From NCBI GenBank assembly GCA_027459505.1, contig DAIDIE010000019.1, positions 62,001 to 126,000 of the forward strand: DNA of 64,000 bases, read 5' to 3'. Every line of letters begins with the position of its first letter. Position 1 is the first letter of the stretch. Shown piece by piece: positions 8,058-17,316 of this stretch. The translations under genes and the position numbers were made by a program. This DNA comes from Acidobacteriota bacterium (lineage in GTDB: Bacteria; Acidobacteriota; Terriglobia; Terriglobales; SCQP01). The notes beneath the pieces were generated by a model. The model had not been told where the DNA came from. It was given only the letters and a program-made list of their open reading frames with translations, and did not search any database.

Positions 8058-8723
8058 CTAGCGATGCTCGTAGTAATGCTCATAACGGCGCACGTAACCC
8101 AGCACACGGATGCGCACCCGTGCGATGCCCCGGCCCAACATGTGCAAACGCGCGGCGGCAGCCTGCGAAAGATCCATAATGCGGCTGCGAGGTTGCGGAC
8201 CCCGGTCATTGACTACGACCCGCACCGACTTGCGGTTGTGCAGATTCGTAACCTTCACCACCGAGCCCAATGGCAGCGAGCGGCTGGCCGCGCTCAAACG
8301 CTGTGGGTTGTAACGAATACCGGAAGTCGTTTTCCTTCCCGCCAGGCCGGGCCCGTACCAGGAGGCCACTCCGACCTGCACGCGCGGAGCCGCCGGCACA
8401 ATTCGCGCATGCGGGGGAACCGGTACGCCCCTCGCTCTGAGGACTGGGGCTCTGAGGGCTGACGCCTTCAAAGTGGCATGCAAACCCTTGGGCGCCTCGG
8501 CGCCGGCAGTCACCCGCACTTGCGCACGCCCGCCGTGAGAGGCGCTCCCCTTCCAGCCGCCCTTCGACGCTTGGCGTGCCTTTTTGTGAACCACCGTTGC
8601 CCTCTTTTTTGCATGCCTTCCCGGCGGAGAGGTGGATTGCGCTGCCGCACCGTAGAGCGGCATTAGCAGCGCCACCATACACGCGGTTCGTCGAATGGCA
8701 CAAATTTGTCCGTCAATAACCAT
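8058..8723 (-). CDS. rlpA: RlpA-like septal/cell-wall protein
   Basis: The last 100 residues form the double-psi beta-barrel of RlpA: VASWYGPGLAGRKTTSGIRYN, LPLGSVVKVTNL and VVVNDRGP. The catalytic Asp is expected in NDRGP. RlpA enzymes cut denuded peptidoglycan glycan strands during septation. The 221-aa form starting at ATG 8723 has a signal peptide (cut near AAAQ) and a basic, Lys/Arg/Ala-rich linker of about 80 residues. No SPOR domain is present. Translation could also start at ATG 8678. Confidence 0.8.
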   Translation of the reverse strand: MVIDGQICAIRRTACMVALLMPLYGAAAQSTSPPGRHAKKRATVVHKKARQASKGGWKGSASHGGRAQVRVTAGAEAPKGLHATLKASALRAPVLRARGVPVPPHARIVPAAPRVQVGVASWYGPGLAGRKTTSGIRYNPQRLSAASRSLPLGSVVKVTNLHNRKSVRVVVNDRGPQPRSRIMDLSQAAAARLHMLGRGIARVRIRVLGYVRRYEHYYEHR

Positions 8724-8920
8724 ACCCTTAAGACGGCCAACCGGCGCACGCAGGTTGGGTGAGCGTGCCCCGCGTTCCACTGTGTTGGCCAATATTGCGA
8801 GTCGGGACGCACGGCGATGGAACCGCATGGACATCTCAATGGACACGGCTGGCTTCGAACAACTACGCGGACTTTGTGAATAAAAGTCTCGGCCCAATAG
8901 CCAGAAAGCTCCAGACAGCC

Positions 8921-10051
8921 ATGAGAAAAGCCGAACAGAGTATAAGCAGTAAAGTGTCTGCCAGATCCGCCACCATGAGCTCCGCCATGACGGCACTGAA
9001 GCGTGGCGGGCAGGTGGCGGCCGCCGTGAGCATCGCGGCGGTTGTGGCTGCTCGTGTTTACCGTAGCCGGAACCGCATGGATCTGCGGGGCCGCTCGGTG
9101 CTCATTACCGGGGGTTCCCGGGGCCTCGGCTTCGCGCTGGCCGGTGAGTTTCTCGACCGCGGCGCGCGGGTCGCCTTATGCGCCCGCGACGAAGCGGAAC
9201 TTGCCGGGGCCAAGCGCCAGCTTGAGAATCGCGACGGCACGCTGGCCCAAGCCTTTGGTGAGGTGCACACCGTGGTCTGCGACCTGCGCAACGCCGAGTC
9301 TGTGGCTCAAATGATGGAAGAGGTGCGCCTGCGCTTTGGCGCCATTGACGTCCTGGTCAACAACGCCGGTGTCATTCAGGTGGGCCCCTGGCAGACCATG
9401 ACCGAACACGACTATCAGGAGGCGATGGAGCTTTATTTCTGGGCGCCCCTGCGCTGTATGCAGGCCGCTGCGCCGCACATGATTCGTCGCGGGGAAGGGC
9501 GCATTGTCAACATCAGCTCCATTGGTGGCTTGGTCGCGATTCCCCATCTGCTGCCCTACACAGCGGCGAAATTCGCCCTCACCGGACTCTCGGAGGGCTG
9601 GCGCGCCGAACTCCATCGCCATGGCATTCGCGTCACCACGGTCTGTCCTGGGCTGATGCGCACGGGTTCGCAGCACGAGGCCTTATTCAAAGGCCAGTCC
9701 CAGCGGGAGTTCGCCTGGTTCGCCGCTGGAGGCGCCAATCCGCTCCTGGCCATCAGCGCGCAACGCGCCGCGCGGCGTATTGTGGAGGCGTGTCGGGAAG
9801 GCCGCGCGCAAATCGTCCTCAGCCTCCCAGCTCAAATGCTGGCCTTCGCCCACGGTGTTGCGCCGGGATTGGTCAGTGAAGTCATGGCGCTGGCGAATCG
9901 CGCCCTGCCCGAGGCCGGCGGCTCCGGCAAGCAAGCCTTGCCGGGTAGGGAGACGTCGCCCGCCCTGGGCGGTATTTTGCACAAGGCAGTCGAACGCCAG
10001 GGTCGCAAGTACAACCAGCATGGCCGTGAAGTGCTCCGCACGGGAACGTAG
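8921..10051 (+). CDS. Membrane-anchored short-chain dehydrogenase/reductase
   Basis: A Rossmann NAD(P) motif, TGGSRGLG, follows a short N-terminal membrane segment (GGQVAAAVSIAAVVAARVY). NNAGVI, NISS and the catalytic YTAAK complete the classical SDR set. The residue after the loop suggests NADP use, but this is unsure. A C-terminal extension of about 100 residues after PGLMRTGS has no clear motif. The start is uncertain: ATG 8921 or ATG 8975, neither with a strong ribosome site. The substrate is unknown. Confidence 0.85.
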   Translation: MRKAEQSISSKVSARSATMSSAMTALKRGGQVAAAVSIAAVVAARVYRSRNRMDLRGRSVLITGGSRGLGFALAGEFLDRGARVALCARDEAELAGAKRQLENRDGTLAQAFGEVHTVVCDLRNAESVAQMMEEVRLRFGAIDVLVNNAGVIQVGPWQTMTEHDYQEAMELYFWAPLRCMQAAAPHMIRRGEGRIVNISSIGGLVAIPHLLPYTAAKFALTGLSEGWRAELHRHGIRVTTVCPGLMRTGSQHEALFKGQSQREFAWFAAGGANPLLAISAQRAARRIVEACREGRAQIVLSLPAQMLAFAHGVAPGLVSEVMALANRALPEAGGSGKQALPGRETSPALGGILHKAVERQGRKYNQHGREVLRTGT

Positions 10052-10165
10052 TAAACCTTCGCCCGCCCTGCCTGCAAACTCCACACGGTTGAAGGCGACG
10101 CAGGGCAGCGCCGCCATGATGCCTCATTTGGCATGAGCTCGGGGGCGCCCCCGTACAATACGGGT

Positions 10166-11035
10166 ATGAGCGAAACCCCCGTTGCACCTGTGGACCGCGG
10201 TCTTGCGGGCATCACGGTTGCCCTCCTGGAGACACGCCGCGAACGCGAATTCCGCGGCATGTTTGAAATGCGCGGAGCCCAGGTCCTTTCCTGCCCGCTG
10301 ATTTTTCCGGAAAATGACGGTGTCGAACCGCAGGTCCGCCGCTTTATCGATGGCGCGCTTGCCGGCGAGTTTCAGGCGGCCGTCTTCTACACGGGGTTGG
10401 GGGTTCTGACCATCCTGGAAGCAGCGCGTGCCCTGGGCCTCGATGCTAAACTGCGCACGGCGCTTGCCGCCATTCCCCTGATTGCCCGCGGCCCCAAAGT
10501 TCGCGCCGCCTTAAGGCGAGAACAACTGCAACCGGCGGCGTTAGCGGAACCCGCCACCACGGAAGGGCTCATGGCTCTCATGGCGGCCATGTCGTTTGCG
10601 CCTGGCGCCGCGATCGCGGTGGCCCTGGCTGGAGATCAGCCCACCGCTCTGCTGCCCGCATTACGGCAGCGCGGATTCGAGGTCTACGATTTCCCGCCCT
10701 ATCACTACCGCCTCCCCGACAACCTCGACGAAGCCGGCCAGTTCATCGAACAGCTTTGCCGCCCTGGCCAAGTGCGGTGGATCGCCTTCACCAGCCAGCC
10801 GCAGGTGGGAATTCTCTTTCAATGCGCGGAAACACTGGGGGCCAGGGAGCGCCTGGAACAAGCGTTGCAAAGAGAGGTGCGGGTCGCCTCCATCGGAACC
10901 GTCACCACCGCGGCCCTGTCGCGCCATGGCATCCCCATCAGCGCCCATGCGCCAGCGGAGCAGGAGACCATGATTGGCTTGGTGAAACAGATCGTGGCGG
11001 CGGAGAGTAGCGCTCAGCGGCAAGACCCAAACTGA
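10166..11035 (+). CDS. hemD: Uroporphyrinogen-III synthase-like protein
   Basis: HemD closes hydroxymethylbilane to uroporphyrinogen III in haem and sirohaem synthesis. The 289-aa protein has two similar halves. It shows IAFTSQPQVGILF and VRVASIGTVTTAALSRHGI near the C-terminus, both recognisable HemD blocks, and VALLETRREREFRGMFEMRG at the N-terminus. Family identity is low, as is usual for HemD, and no other hem gene is adjacent. Some acidobacterial relatives are annotated as HemD fused to or near a response regulator, and a receiver gene follows here on the other strand. ATG 10166 is preferred over 10133. Confidence 0.75.
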   Translation: MSETPVAPVDRGLAGITVALLETRREREFRGMFEMRGAQVLSCPLIFPENDGVEPQVRRFIDGALAGEFQAAVFYTGLGVLTILEAARALGLDAKLRTALAAIPLIARGPKVRAALRREQLQPAALAEPATTEGLMALMAAMSFAPGAAIAVALAGDQPTALLPALRQRGFEVYDFPPYHYRLPDNLDEAGQFIEQLCRPGQVRWIAFTSQPQVGILFQCAETLGARERLEQALQREVRVASIGTVTTAALSRHGIPISAHAPAEQETMIGLVKQIVAAESSAQRQDPN

Positions 11036-11048
11036 CGCCGCCGCCCGC

Positions 11049-11462
11049 TCAGGCGCTGGGCTCGCCTGTCACGCCGTTTTGCCGCGTCTGCACGAGTTCT
11101 TCAACACCGGCAACCAGGCTGAGGATCTCGGTTTGCGTGAACGGCTTCGTGACGTAGAAGTTGACGCCCGCCTCCACGCTGCGTTGCCGTGTGCGGTCGT
11201 CCTGAACCTGGGTCACCATAAAAATGGGGAGTGTTTCATAGGCCGCGCTGGTGCGCAGCTGACGGGTCAGCTCAAAACCGTCGACCCAGGGCATTTGAAT
11301 GTCAAGAAAGGCGGCGTCCAGCGGCTCCTGACGGGCGATCAGCCGGGCCGCTTCCCGGCTGTCCTGAAAGGCTTCCACCTGGCAGCCAGCCTCTTGCAGC
11401 ATGCTCGCCAGTGTGTCGAGCACATCCGGATCGTCGTCAACAACCATTACGCGTAAGCTCAT
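11049..11462 (-). CDS. Stand-alone CheY-like receiver protein
   Basis: The 137-aa protein is a single receiver domain. Acidic pocket Asp9/Asp10/Asp11 (VVDDDPD), phospho-acceptor Asp54 (FLDIQMP), Thr84 and Lys106 (VTKPFT) are all present. There is no output domain, so it would signal by protein contact. No histidine kinase lies nearby. It converges with hemD, 13 bases between stop codons. Confidence 0.92.
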   Translation of the reverse strand: MSLRVMVVDDDPDVLDTLASMLQEAGCQVEAFQDSREAARLIARQEPLDAAFLDIQMPWVDGFELTRQLRTSAAYETLPIFMVTQVQDDRTRQRSVEAGVNFYVTKPFTQTEILSLVAGVEELVQTRQNGVTGEPSA

Positions 11463-11613
11463 AATTCAAGGCGCCGCGGCGGGCTTGGCACAGACTACTA
11501 CAATCCCGGCAAGGGCACCAGATGCGAAGCCGGGGAAAAAGGGCCTTTTCCCTCGCTGGGGAGCGCCATGCCGCTTCTAAGCGCTTCTTAAATTTCTCGC
11601 CGGACGCTAAAAA

Positions 11614-11627
11614 TCTATAGCGCTACA
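11614..11627. promoter_or_regulatory. Shared hemicellulase box, copy 2
   Basis: TCTATAGCGCTACA is the exact reverse complement of the box at 15641-15654. It lies about 30 bases before the GH3 start. A second AGCGCT-centred sequence (TTCTAAGCGCTTCT) lies at about 11575-11588. Such boxes resemble XylR-type LacI-family operators. Confidence 0.6.
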
Positions 11628-11657
11628 AATCCTCGCAAATGGGTTTATCATAACGGC

Positions 11658-14393
11658 GTGAACGGCACTACTCCCCGCAACATGCGCCGGCGCGATTTTC
11701 TCGCCGGTATGAGTGAAGCGACCGCGTTAGCCCTGTTGCTACCCAGCGGATCGGCGCTGGCGCAGCAGGTGCATCACGCTCTTGACCAGGGATTGCGCAG
11801 GCTGGGCAGCCTGGACCCGCGCGCCATCCGCCGCGCCAAGCGACGCGCCGCGGCGTTGGTCGCCAAAATGACGCTGGCGGAAAAAGCCAGCCAGGTGGGA
11901 AATACGGTTCCCGCCATACCGCGGCTGAAATTGCCCGAGTATCAATACTGGAGCGAGGCGCTGCATGGGTTGGCGCGCGGCTTTCCCGGCCCTTCCACCT
12001 CTTTTCCGGTGCCCCTCGCCCTGGCCAACACCTGGAATCCGGCGCTCAGTGAGTCCATCTATACCGCGATTTCCGACGAAGCGCGTGCCTATCACAACGC
12101 GAAGAATACGCCCCTGGCGTTTTACTCGCCGCAGACCCTGAACACCGCCAAAGACCCGCGCTGGGGCCGCATTGACGAAACCCTCGGCGAGGATCCCTGT
12201 CTGATTACCCATATGGTGCAGGCCACGGTGCGCGGCATGCAGGGCGCTAATCCCAACTACCTGAAGACGGTTTGCTGCGCCAAGCACTTCATCGGCAATG
12301 AGACCGAGGACGACCGCCATGTCACCTCGGCGGATATCGGGCCGCGCAGCTTCTGGGAGTACTACACGCGCCCCTTCCGTGCCGCCATCGACGCCGGTGT
12401 GTATCAGGTGATGAGCGCCTACAACTCGCTCAATGGCGTACCCTGCAGCGCCGACCGCTTTCTTCTTACTGAACTGCTGCGCAACCGTTGGGGCTTTGAG
12501 GGCTATGTGACCAGCGACTGCGACGCGGTGGGCGACACTTATCAGACGCACCATTACGTTCCGACCGGCGAACAGGCCGCCGCGCTGGCCGTGCAGGCCG
12601 GCGTGGATCTGAACTGCGGCGACACCATGCAGAAGTTCCTGGTCAGCGCCGTTGCCAAGGAGATGCTGAGCGAAAAAGACATCGACCGGGCGCTGACCCG
12701 GCTGCTGTCGGTGCGTTTTCTGTTTGGCGATTTCGATTCCAAAGCGCAGACCCCATGGAATCGCATTCCCATGTCGGTTGTGGATGGCGCCGCACATCGC
12801 GCTCTGGCGCTCAACGCGGCCCGGCAAACGCTCACGCTGCTGAAAAACGAGAACAACACCCTGCCGCTCAACAAGAGCGAGCTGAAGAACGTCCTCGTCA
12901 TTGGACCGCTGGCGCGGCGCACCAACTTTGGCGGGTACACCGGCGCGCCGACCGTGCACGTCTCCCCGGCGGAAGGCATCGCCCGCATGTTGGGCGCCTC
13001 CCTGGAAAACCCCGGCCGCATCCAGGCGACCGACGTGGTCAACGTAAGCTGGTTCTACTTCCTGCGTCCCTTCGTTGAGCCCGATAACACGCTTGGAAAC
13101 ATGCTCAGCGGCGACAACGTCACGCTGCCCTCGCAAAATTTCGACGGCAAGACCTCCATTCGCGTGCGCGTGGCCAGCGCGCTCTCCGGTGGTTCAATCG
13201 AAGTTCGCCTCGACAGCAGCCATGGTCCGCTGGTCGCCACCGTCCCCGTTCCCAACACCGGGGGCTGGGACCAATGGAAGGTGGTGGAAGCTCCGCTGCA
13301 CAACGCCAGCGGCAACCATCCCCTGAACCTGAGCTTCCAGAGCACCGCGCCGCAACCCAAGCAACCGCCCGCTTTGACCTCGCTTCCGCACATTGTCGGC
13401 AATCCGCTGATGAAGGTCGACTGGCTGGAGTTGTTGCCGCTTCCGCAAACGCAGCCAGCCTCCGGCGGTCCCAAGGTCACCACCATGCTGGGCACCACCG
13501 TCCTCGGCCCGGCTGTCGAGGCTTGGTTTGCCCAGGCTGAGCAGGCGGCGCGCGAGGCGGATGTGGTGATCGCTATCGTGGGCACCGACGAGTCGGTGGC
13601 GCACGAGCAACACGACCGCAAAGACATCACCCTGCCCGGCGCGCAGACTCAACTTCTGCAGCGGCTCTATGCAGCCAACAAACGCACCGTTGCGGTGCTG
13701 TCCTCTATTGCGCCCCTGGCGGTGCCCTGGGAAGCGCGGAACCTGCCTGCCATTCTCTGTGCCTATGCCGCCGGTCAGGCGCAAGGGCAGGCCATCGCCG
13801 ATGCGCTGTTCGGGGAGCACAATCCCGGCGGCAAGCTGGCTGAGACCTGGTACACGGGATTGGAGCAGTTGCCCAGCTTCCACGAGTACAACATCGAAAA
13901 CAACCGCACTTACATGTACTTCGAGGGCAAGCCGTTGTTTCCCTTCGGCCACGGCCTCAGCTACACGGAGTTCACCTACAGCAATCTCGTCCTGAGCAGC
14001 CAGACCCTGGGTGCGGGGCAGACGTTACGCGTCAGCGCCACCGTCCGCAACACCGGCAAGCGCGCGGGTGTCGAAGTGGCGCAGCTTTACGTCACTGCGC
14101 CGCAATCGCCGGTGAAACGGCCCATCCGCCAGTTGGCGGGCTTCGCCCGGGTGGAGCTGCGCCCCGGACAATCGCGCCGGGTCACCTTTGAGCTGCCCTA
14201 CGCCGAACCGGCGTTATGGTACTGGAAGGAAGACGAGCGCCGTTTCGTGCTGCAGCCCGGCGCCTTGCAGATCGCGGTGGGCGCCTCATCGGCGGACCTC
14301 CGCCTGCACGACAAGGTGCAGCTCCACGCCAACACCGATCCCAAACTGGGTGGCCCGGAGACGCTGCACTGGAATCCAGTGCGGATTGGCTAA
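11658..14393 (+). CDS. Tat-exported GH3 beta-xylosidase/glucosidase with CBM6-like insert
   Basis: The 911-aa enzyme opens with a twin-arginine signal (MRRRDFLAGMSEATALALLL). The GH3 N-domain follows, with nucleophile Asp287 in GYVTSDCDAVG, a version typical of beta-xylosidases. The second GH3 domain (about 390-760) is interrupted at roughly 500-595 by a CBM6-like module (IRVRVASALSGGSIEVRLD, NTGGWDQWKVV). The end is a fibronectin-III-like domain (YVTAPQSPVKRPIRQLAGF). It would release xylose or glucose from oligosaccharides outside the cytoplasm. GTG 11658 or ATG 11682 may be the start. An operator-like box shared with the second GH30 gene lies just upstream. Confidence 0.9.
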   Translation: MNGTTPRNMRRRDFLAGMSEATALALLLPSGSALAQQVHHALDQGLRRLGSLDPRAIRRAKRRAAALVAKMTLAEKASQVGNTVPAIPRLKLPEYQYWSEALHGLARGFPGPSTSFPVPLALANTWNPALSESIYTAISDEARAYHNAKNTPLAFYSPQTLNTAKDPRWGRIDETLGEDPCLITHMVQATVRGMQGANPNYLKTVCCAKHFIGNETEDDRHVTSADIGPRSFWEYYTRPFRAAIDAGVYQVMSAYNSLNGVPCSADRFLLTELLRNRWGFEGYVTSDCDAVGDTYQTHHYVPTGEQAAALAVQAGVDLNCGDTMQKFLVSAVAKEMLSEKDIDRALTRLLSVRFLFGDFDSKAQTPWNRIPMSVVDGAAHRALALNAARQTLTLLKNENNTLPLNKSELKNVLVIGPLARRTNFGGYTGAPTVHVSPAEGIARMLGASLENPGRIQATDVVNVSWFYFLRPFVEPDNTLGNMLSGDNVTLPSQNFDGKTSIRVRVASALSGGSIEVRLDSSHGPLVATVPVPNTGGWDQWKVVEAPLHNASGNHPLNLSFQSTAPQPKQPPALTSLPHIVGNPLMKVDWLELLPLPQTQPASGGPKVTTMLGTTVLGPAVEAWFAQAEQAAREADVVIAIVGTDESVAHEQHDRKDITLPGAQTQLLQRLYAANKRTVAVLSSIAPLAVPWEARNLPAILCAYAAGQAQGQAIADALFGEHNPGGKLAETWYTGLEQLPSFHEYNIENNRTYMYFEGKPLFPFGHGLSYTEFTYSNLVLSSQTLGAGQTLRVSATVRNTGKRAGVEVAQLYVTAPQSPVKRPIRQLAGFARVELRPGQSRRVTFELPYAEPALWYWKEDERRFVLQPGALQIAVGASSADLRLHDKVQLHANTDPKLGGPETLHWNPVRIG

Positions 14394-14502
14394 GGGCACG
14401 TCAGTAAACGCAATTGGGCGTGGCAACAGCGGCGCGGGGAGATGTTTCACCGGATCTCCCCGCGCCGTCTGCTTTTTCGGGGAAGACCTGGAAGTGTGCT
14501 TA

Positions 14503-14579
14503 TGGTGCGCCTGGAGGGAATCGAACCCCCGACACGCGGTTTAGGAAACCGCTGCTCTATCCTTCTGAGCTACAGGCGC
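14503..14579 (-). tRNA. tRNA-Arg (anticodon CCT)
   Basis: Read on the minus strand, the acceptor arm GCGCCTG pairs with CAGGCGC. The D-arm is AGCTCAGAAGGATAGAGC, the anticodon stem-loop is GCGGT-TTCCTAA-ACCGC with CCT complementary to 14543-14545, and the T-arm holds GGTTCGATTCC. The 3' CCA is encoded (14503-14505). It decodes AGG. Confidence 0.96.
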
Positions 14580-14709
14580 ACGCTGCGCCGGACTGCCTCC
14601 ATTTTACTTGAGCCCCGGCGTGGCGCCTGGATTGGATGCTTGCCTTGCTTGCTCACCCAGCTGCGCCGAACGAGGCCGTGCCACGCTCAGGCGCCGCCCG
14701 TGCCGCTCG

Positions 14710-15147
14710 TCAGATCGAGTTGCGGCGCACTCGCCGCAGGCTGTAAAGGTACAAGGCTCCCGCCAAAGCGAGCAGCAGGGCCGCCAGCGCAGCGAGCGTC
14801 GCATTCGAGGCTGTTTTCACCTCGACAACAAGAACCTTTCGCGCCACCGCCACCAGCGCCACCTCCAGGACGAACTCCACCCTGACCGTCTGCTCGGCCA
14901 GGCAGGCCTTCATGATGTCCAGGAGTTCGACGCCGATGACCACCAGCAGCAACAGACCAAAGGCGTCCAGCAATTGTCCAACGCCCAAAAGGACAAATGG
15001 TGGCGAGGAAACGTCTTTTGCCATCATCCACGCCAGGTCCACCGTGGAGGCGAGTACGACGACTGCGATCATCGCCACCAGCGACCCCACAATGACCTTC
15101 TCAAACTTCTGCAACGTTGAGCCAAGCAGCGAAACATGCGGTTGCAT
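14710..15147 (-). CDS. PsiE-like membrane protein
   Basis: The 145-aa product starts MQPHVSLLGSTLQKFEKVIV and has about four membrane segments. These include VGSLVAMIAVVVLASTVDLAW, LLDAFGLLLLVVIGVELLDIM and NATLAALAALLLALAGALYL. This layout matches the phosphate-starvation-inducible PsiE family, whose function is not known. The open frame extends upstream to 15603 through repeat A3, but that part is not PsiE-like. Confidence 0.75.
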   Translation of the reverse strand: MQPHVSLLGSTLQKFEKVIVGSLVAMIAVVVLASTVDLAWMMAKDVSSPPFVLLGVGQLLDAFGLLLLVVIGVELLDIMKACLAEQTVRVEFVLEVALVAVARKVLVVEVKTASNATLAALAALLLALAGALYLYSLRRVRRNSI

Positions 15148-15179
15148 AGGCAAGAGCGTTTCCGTATGACCAGAATCTG

Positions 15180-15290
15180 TCAGCCAGCCTTGCGCAGGTG
15201 CCGCGCGTAATGGCCCATCAGCTCCGCCTGCTCCAGAATCTTTCCCTGCATGGCGGCCATCACTTGGCGGTACTTGGCGCCGGGCGGCAT
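15180..15290 (-). CDS. Possible small protein, unrecognised
   Basis: A 36-residue frame, MPPGAKYRQVMAAMQGKILE and onwards, looks like an amphipathic helix and ends 33 bases before psiE. The frame is open back to 15407, but there it enters repeat A3. It may be the remnant of a larger gene cut by the repeat. No ribosome site decides its start. Confidence 0.25.
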   Translation of the reverse strand: MPPGAKYRQVMAAMQGKILEQAELMGHYARHLRKAG

Positions 15291-15350
15291 GTCCAGCTTT
15301 TGGTTGAGCGCGTACTGAACCCTGAACCAGCGTTCGGCCTTCAACCCAAA

Positions 15351-15476
15351 CGAGCCAGGGCCGAGTCGAACTCGTTTCGAGTTCGAAGTCGCAGGCGGAA
15401 GTGACAACGAAGGCCCGGGGTTGCCGTTTAGGTCTCACACCGCTGGCGACTAAAGGCCGGCCACTTAACCCCCCCC
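15351..15476. repeat. Interspersed repeat family A, copy 3
   Basis: The sequence cgagccagggccgagtcgaa, then tttcgagttcgaagtcgcagg, cccggggttgccgttt and ccgctggcgact, matches copies 1 and 4. Unlike those, it does not directly follow a recognised gene. The stretch 15477-15610 after it shows nothing recognisable. Confidence 0.85.
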
Positions 15477-15610
15477 TAGAAAAAAGCTTTTGCGCCTCGC
15501 CGCGGGGTGTTCCCCCACCAGGTGGATCCTTAGTTCCACAGGACTTTCCGGGGCCGACCGTCCCGCTCAACCAAACCTCCAAATGCGATTGTGAAATGAT
15601 CAATTTTTCG

Positions 15611-15639
15611 TTGACTTCTCTGCAATTGCGGCCAATAAT
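15611..15639 (+). promoter_or_regulatory. Sigma70-type promoter of the second GH30 gene
   Basis: -35 TTGACT (15611-15616) and -10 AATAAT (15634-15639) are separated by exactly 17 bases. The operator-like box at 15641-15654 would cover the transcription start, a repressor-type arrangement. Confidence 0.7.
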
Positions 15640-15640
15640 C

Positions 15641-15654
15641 TGTAGCGCTATAGA
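15641..15654. promoter_or_regulatory. Shared hemicellulase box, copy 3
   Basis: TGTAGCGCTATAGA is identical, in reverse complement, to the box before the GH3 gene. It is close to the Xanthomonas xyl-box pattern TGGTAGCGCTAACA recalled from the literature. Confidence 0.65.
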
Positions 15655-15681
15655 ACGAAATCATTGTGTGCGGAGCATCTC

Positions 15682-17295
15682 ATGCGTCGTCTGGTGACTG
15701 CTGCCTTGGCTTGTTTGCCCCTCTTTCTCACCGCATGCGGCGGTGGAGGGTCATCCACGTCCTCTTCAATATTGATGTCAACGACCCCCGCCCCCGGGGT
15801 GACCGCTACCTCGCCGCAAAGCGGTGCGACCTTCGTCGCTGTCAATGGCACAATCACCGCGACGTTTAATCAGGCGATGAGTGCCTCCAGCCTGACTAGC
15901 ACTACCTTTACGCTTTCCTCGGCCGCCGGCGGCGCCGTGACCGGTTCAGTTACCTACGACAGCACCAAGACGACCGCGACCTTTACTCCTTCGGCCAATC
16001 TGGCCTTCAGTACCTTGTATACGGCTACTCTGACCACTGGCGTGACTTCGGCGGCCGGAACGCCTCTTGGAATTGCATATTCGTGGACGTTTACCACGCA
16101 AGCCACCGCCAACGATCAGGCCGTTCTGGATTTCGCAACTACCCACCAGACCATTCGCGGCTTTGGTGGTTCCACCGCCTGGATGCCGGCCATGCCCACC
16201 TCTGAAGCCAGCGCTCTATTTGGCACTGGCAATAACCAGATCGGCCTCAGCATCCTGCGTGTGCGCATCGACCCCAGTTCCGTCACCGGCGGCTCGAATT
16301 GGGCGACCGAGCTCACCAACGCACAGGAGGCGATCGCGGCGGGGAGCAACGTCAGCATCATCGCCACTCCATGGACGCCGCCGGCCGCATGGAAAAGCAA
16401 CAACAGCACCGTCATGGGTTCGCTCAATCCGGCCAATTACGGCGATTACGCCAACTACCTGGAGAGTTTCGTAAATTATTTCGCCACCGGCGGCGTCCCG
16501 CTCTACGCCATCTCCATGCAGAACGAACCCGACGCGAACGTCAATTATGAATCCTGCGCCTGGACGGGAGCGCAGATGGACACCTGGGTGGCGAACAACT
16601 CTTCCGTATTGACTACCCGCCTGATGATGCCCGAATCAGAAGGCTTCAATCCCGCCTATTCCGACCCCTCTCTCAACGACCCCAACGCGGTCGGCAAGAT
16701 TTCAATCATTGCGGGACACATCTACGGAACTTCTCCCAGCTACTACACCAATGCCGAAAATGCCGGCAAAGAAGTTTGGATGACCGAGCATTATCTCTCG
16801 CCAGTGGGCGGCTCAACCGCCGCGGCCACGATTTCCGATGGCCTGCTCGCAGCCAAAGAGATTAACGACGCCCTCACCACAGCTGACTACAACGCTTATG
16901 TCTGGTGGTGGGTGGCAAACTGGAACCCGGGTAGCCCAACCAACACTGGCTTGGTGGATACCAGCTACGCGCCAACCTATTTTGGCTGGGCGATGGCGCA
17001 GTTTGCTCGCTTCATCCGTCCGGGATACGTGCGTGTGGACTCGACCTTGAATCCCGCGCCCAATGTGTATGTTTCGGCCTATCAGGGCGGCGGCCACTTC
17101 GTCGTAGTCGCCATCAACATGGGGACTACCGATGTGAGTCAGGCGTTCCTGGTGCAAAACCAGGCCTTGGCCACGTTAACGCCTTATCAGACCAGCGCGA
17201 CGGCCACGGTAGCGCAGCAGAACCCGGTTGCCGTTACCGGCGGCCAGTTCAGTTACACGCTTCCGGCCCAGAGCATCACCACCTTTGTGCAGTAG
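15682..17295 (+). CDS. GH30 hydrolase lipoprotein with N-terminal Ig-like domain
   Basis: The 537-aa protein has a lipoprotein signal (MRRLVTAALACLPLFLTAC, lipid Cys19) and a Gly/Ser linker. A Big_5-like Ig domain at about 42-140 (ATSPQSGATFVAVNGTITAT) precedes the GH30 barrel. Acid/base Glu282 lies in SMQNEP and nucleophile Glu369 in WMTEHY. The side beta domain ends TLPAQSITTFVQ. It resembles the glucuronoxylanase branch of GH30 and is probably held on the outer membrane. ATG 15682 is chosen because it gives the lipobox and has a GGAG site; GTG 15664 is an in-frame alternative. Confidence 0.9.
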   Translation: MRRLVTAALACLPLFLTACGGGGSSTSSSILMSTTPAPGVTATSPQSGATFVAVNGTITATFNQAMSASSLTSTTFTLSSAAGGAVTGSVTYDSTKTTATFTPSANLAFSTLYTATLTTGVTSAAGTPLGIAYSWTFTTQATANDQAVLDFATTHQTIRGFGGSTAWMPAMPTSEASALFGTGNNQIGLSILRVRIDPSSVTGGSNWATELTNAQEAIAAGSNVSIIATPWTPPAAWKSNNSTVMGSLNPANYGDYANYLESFVNYFATGGVPLYAISMQNEPDANVNYESCAWTGAQMDTWVANNSSVLTTRLMMPESEGFNPAYSDPSLNDPNAVGKISIIAGHIYGTSPSYYTNAENAGKEVWMTEHYLSPVGGSTAAATISDGLLAAKEINDALTTADYNAYVWWWVANWNPGSPTNTGLVDTSYAPTYFGWAMAQFARFIRPGYVRVDSTLNPAPNVYVSAYQGGGHFVVVAINMGTTDVSQAFLVQNQALATLTPYQTSATATVAQQNPVAVTGGQFSYTLPAQSITTFVQ

Positions 17296-17316
17296 CGCTG
17301 TGTGCCGCGTGGCGGC

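Noticed and set aside
10128..10165. TTGGCA/TACAAT promoter giving a leaderless hemD message
   Set aside because: The spacer is 20 bases, too long for a convincing sigma70 promoter.
11739..13136. Long minus-strand open frame of 465 codons
   Set aside because: It lies wholly antisense to the GH3 gene, whose product has clear motifs; its own translation is low-complexity with no domain.
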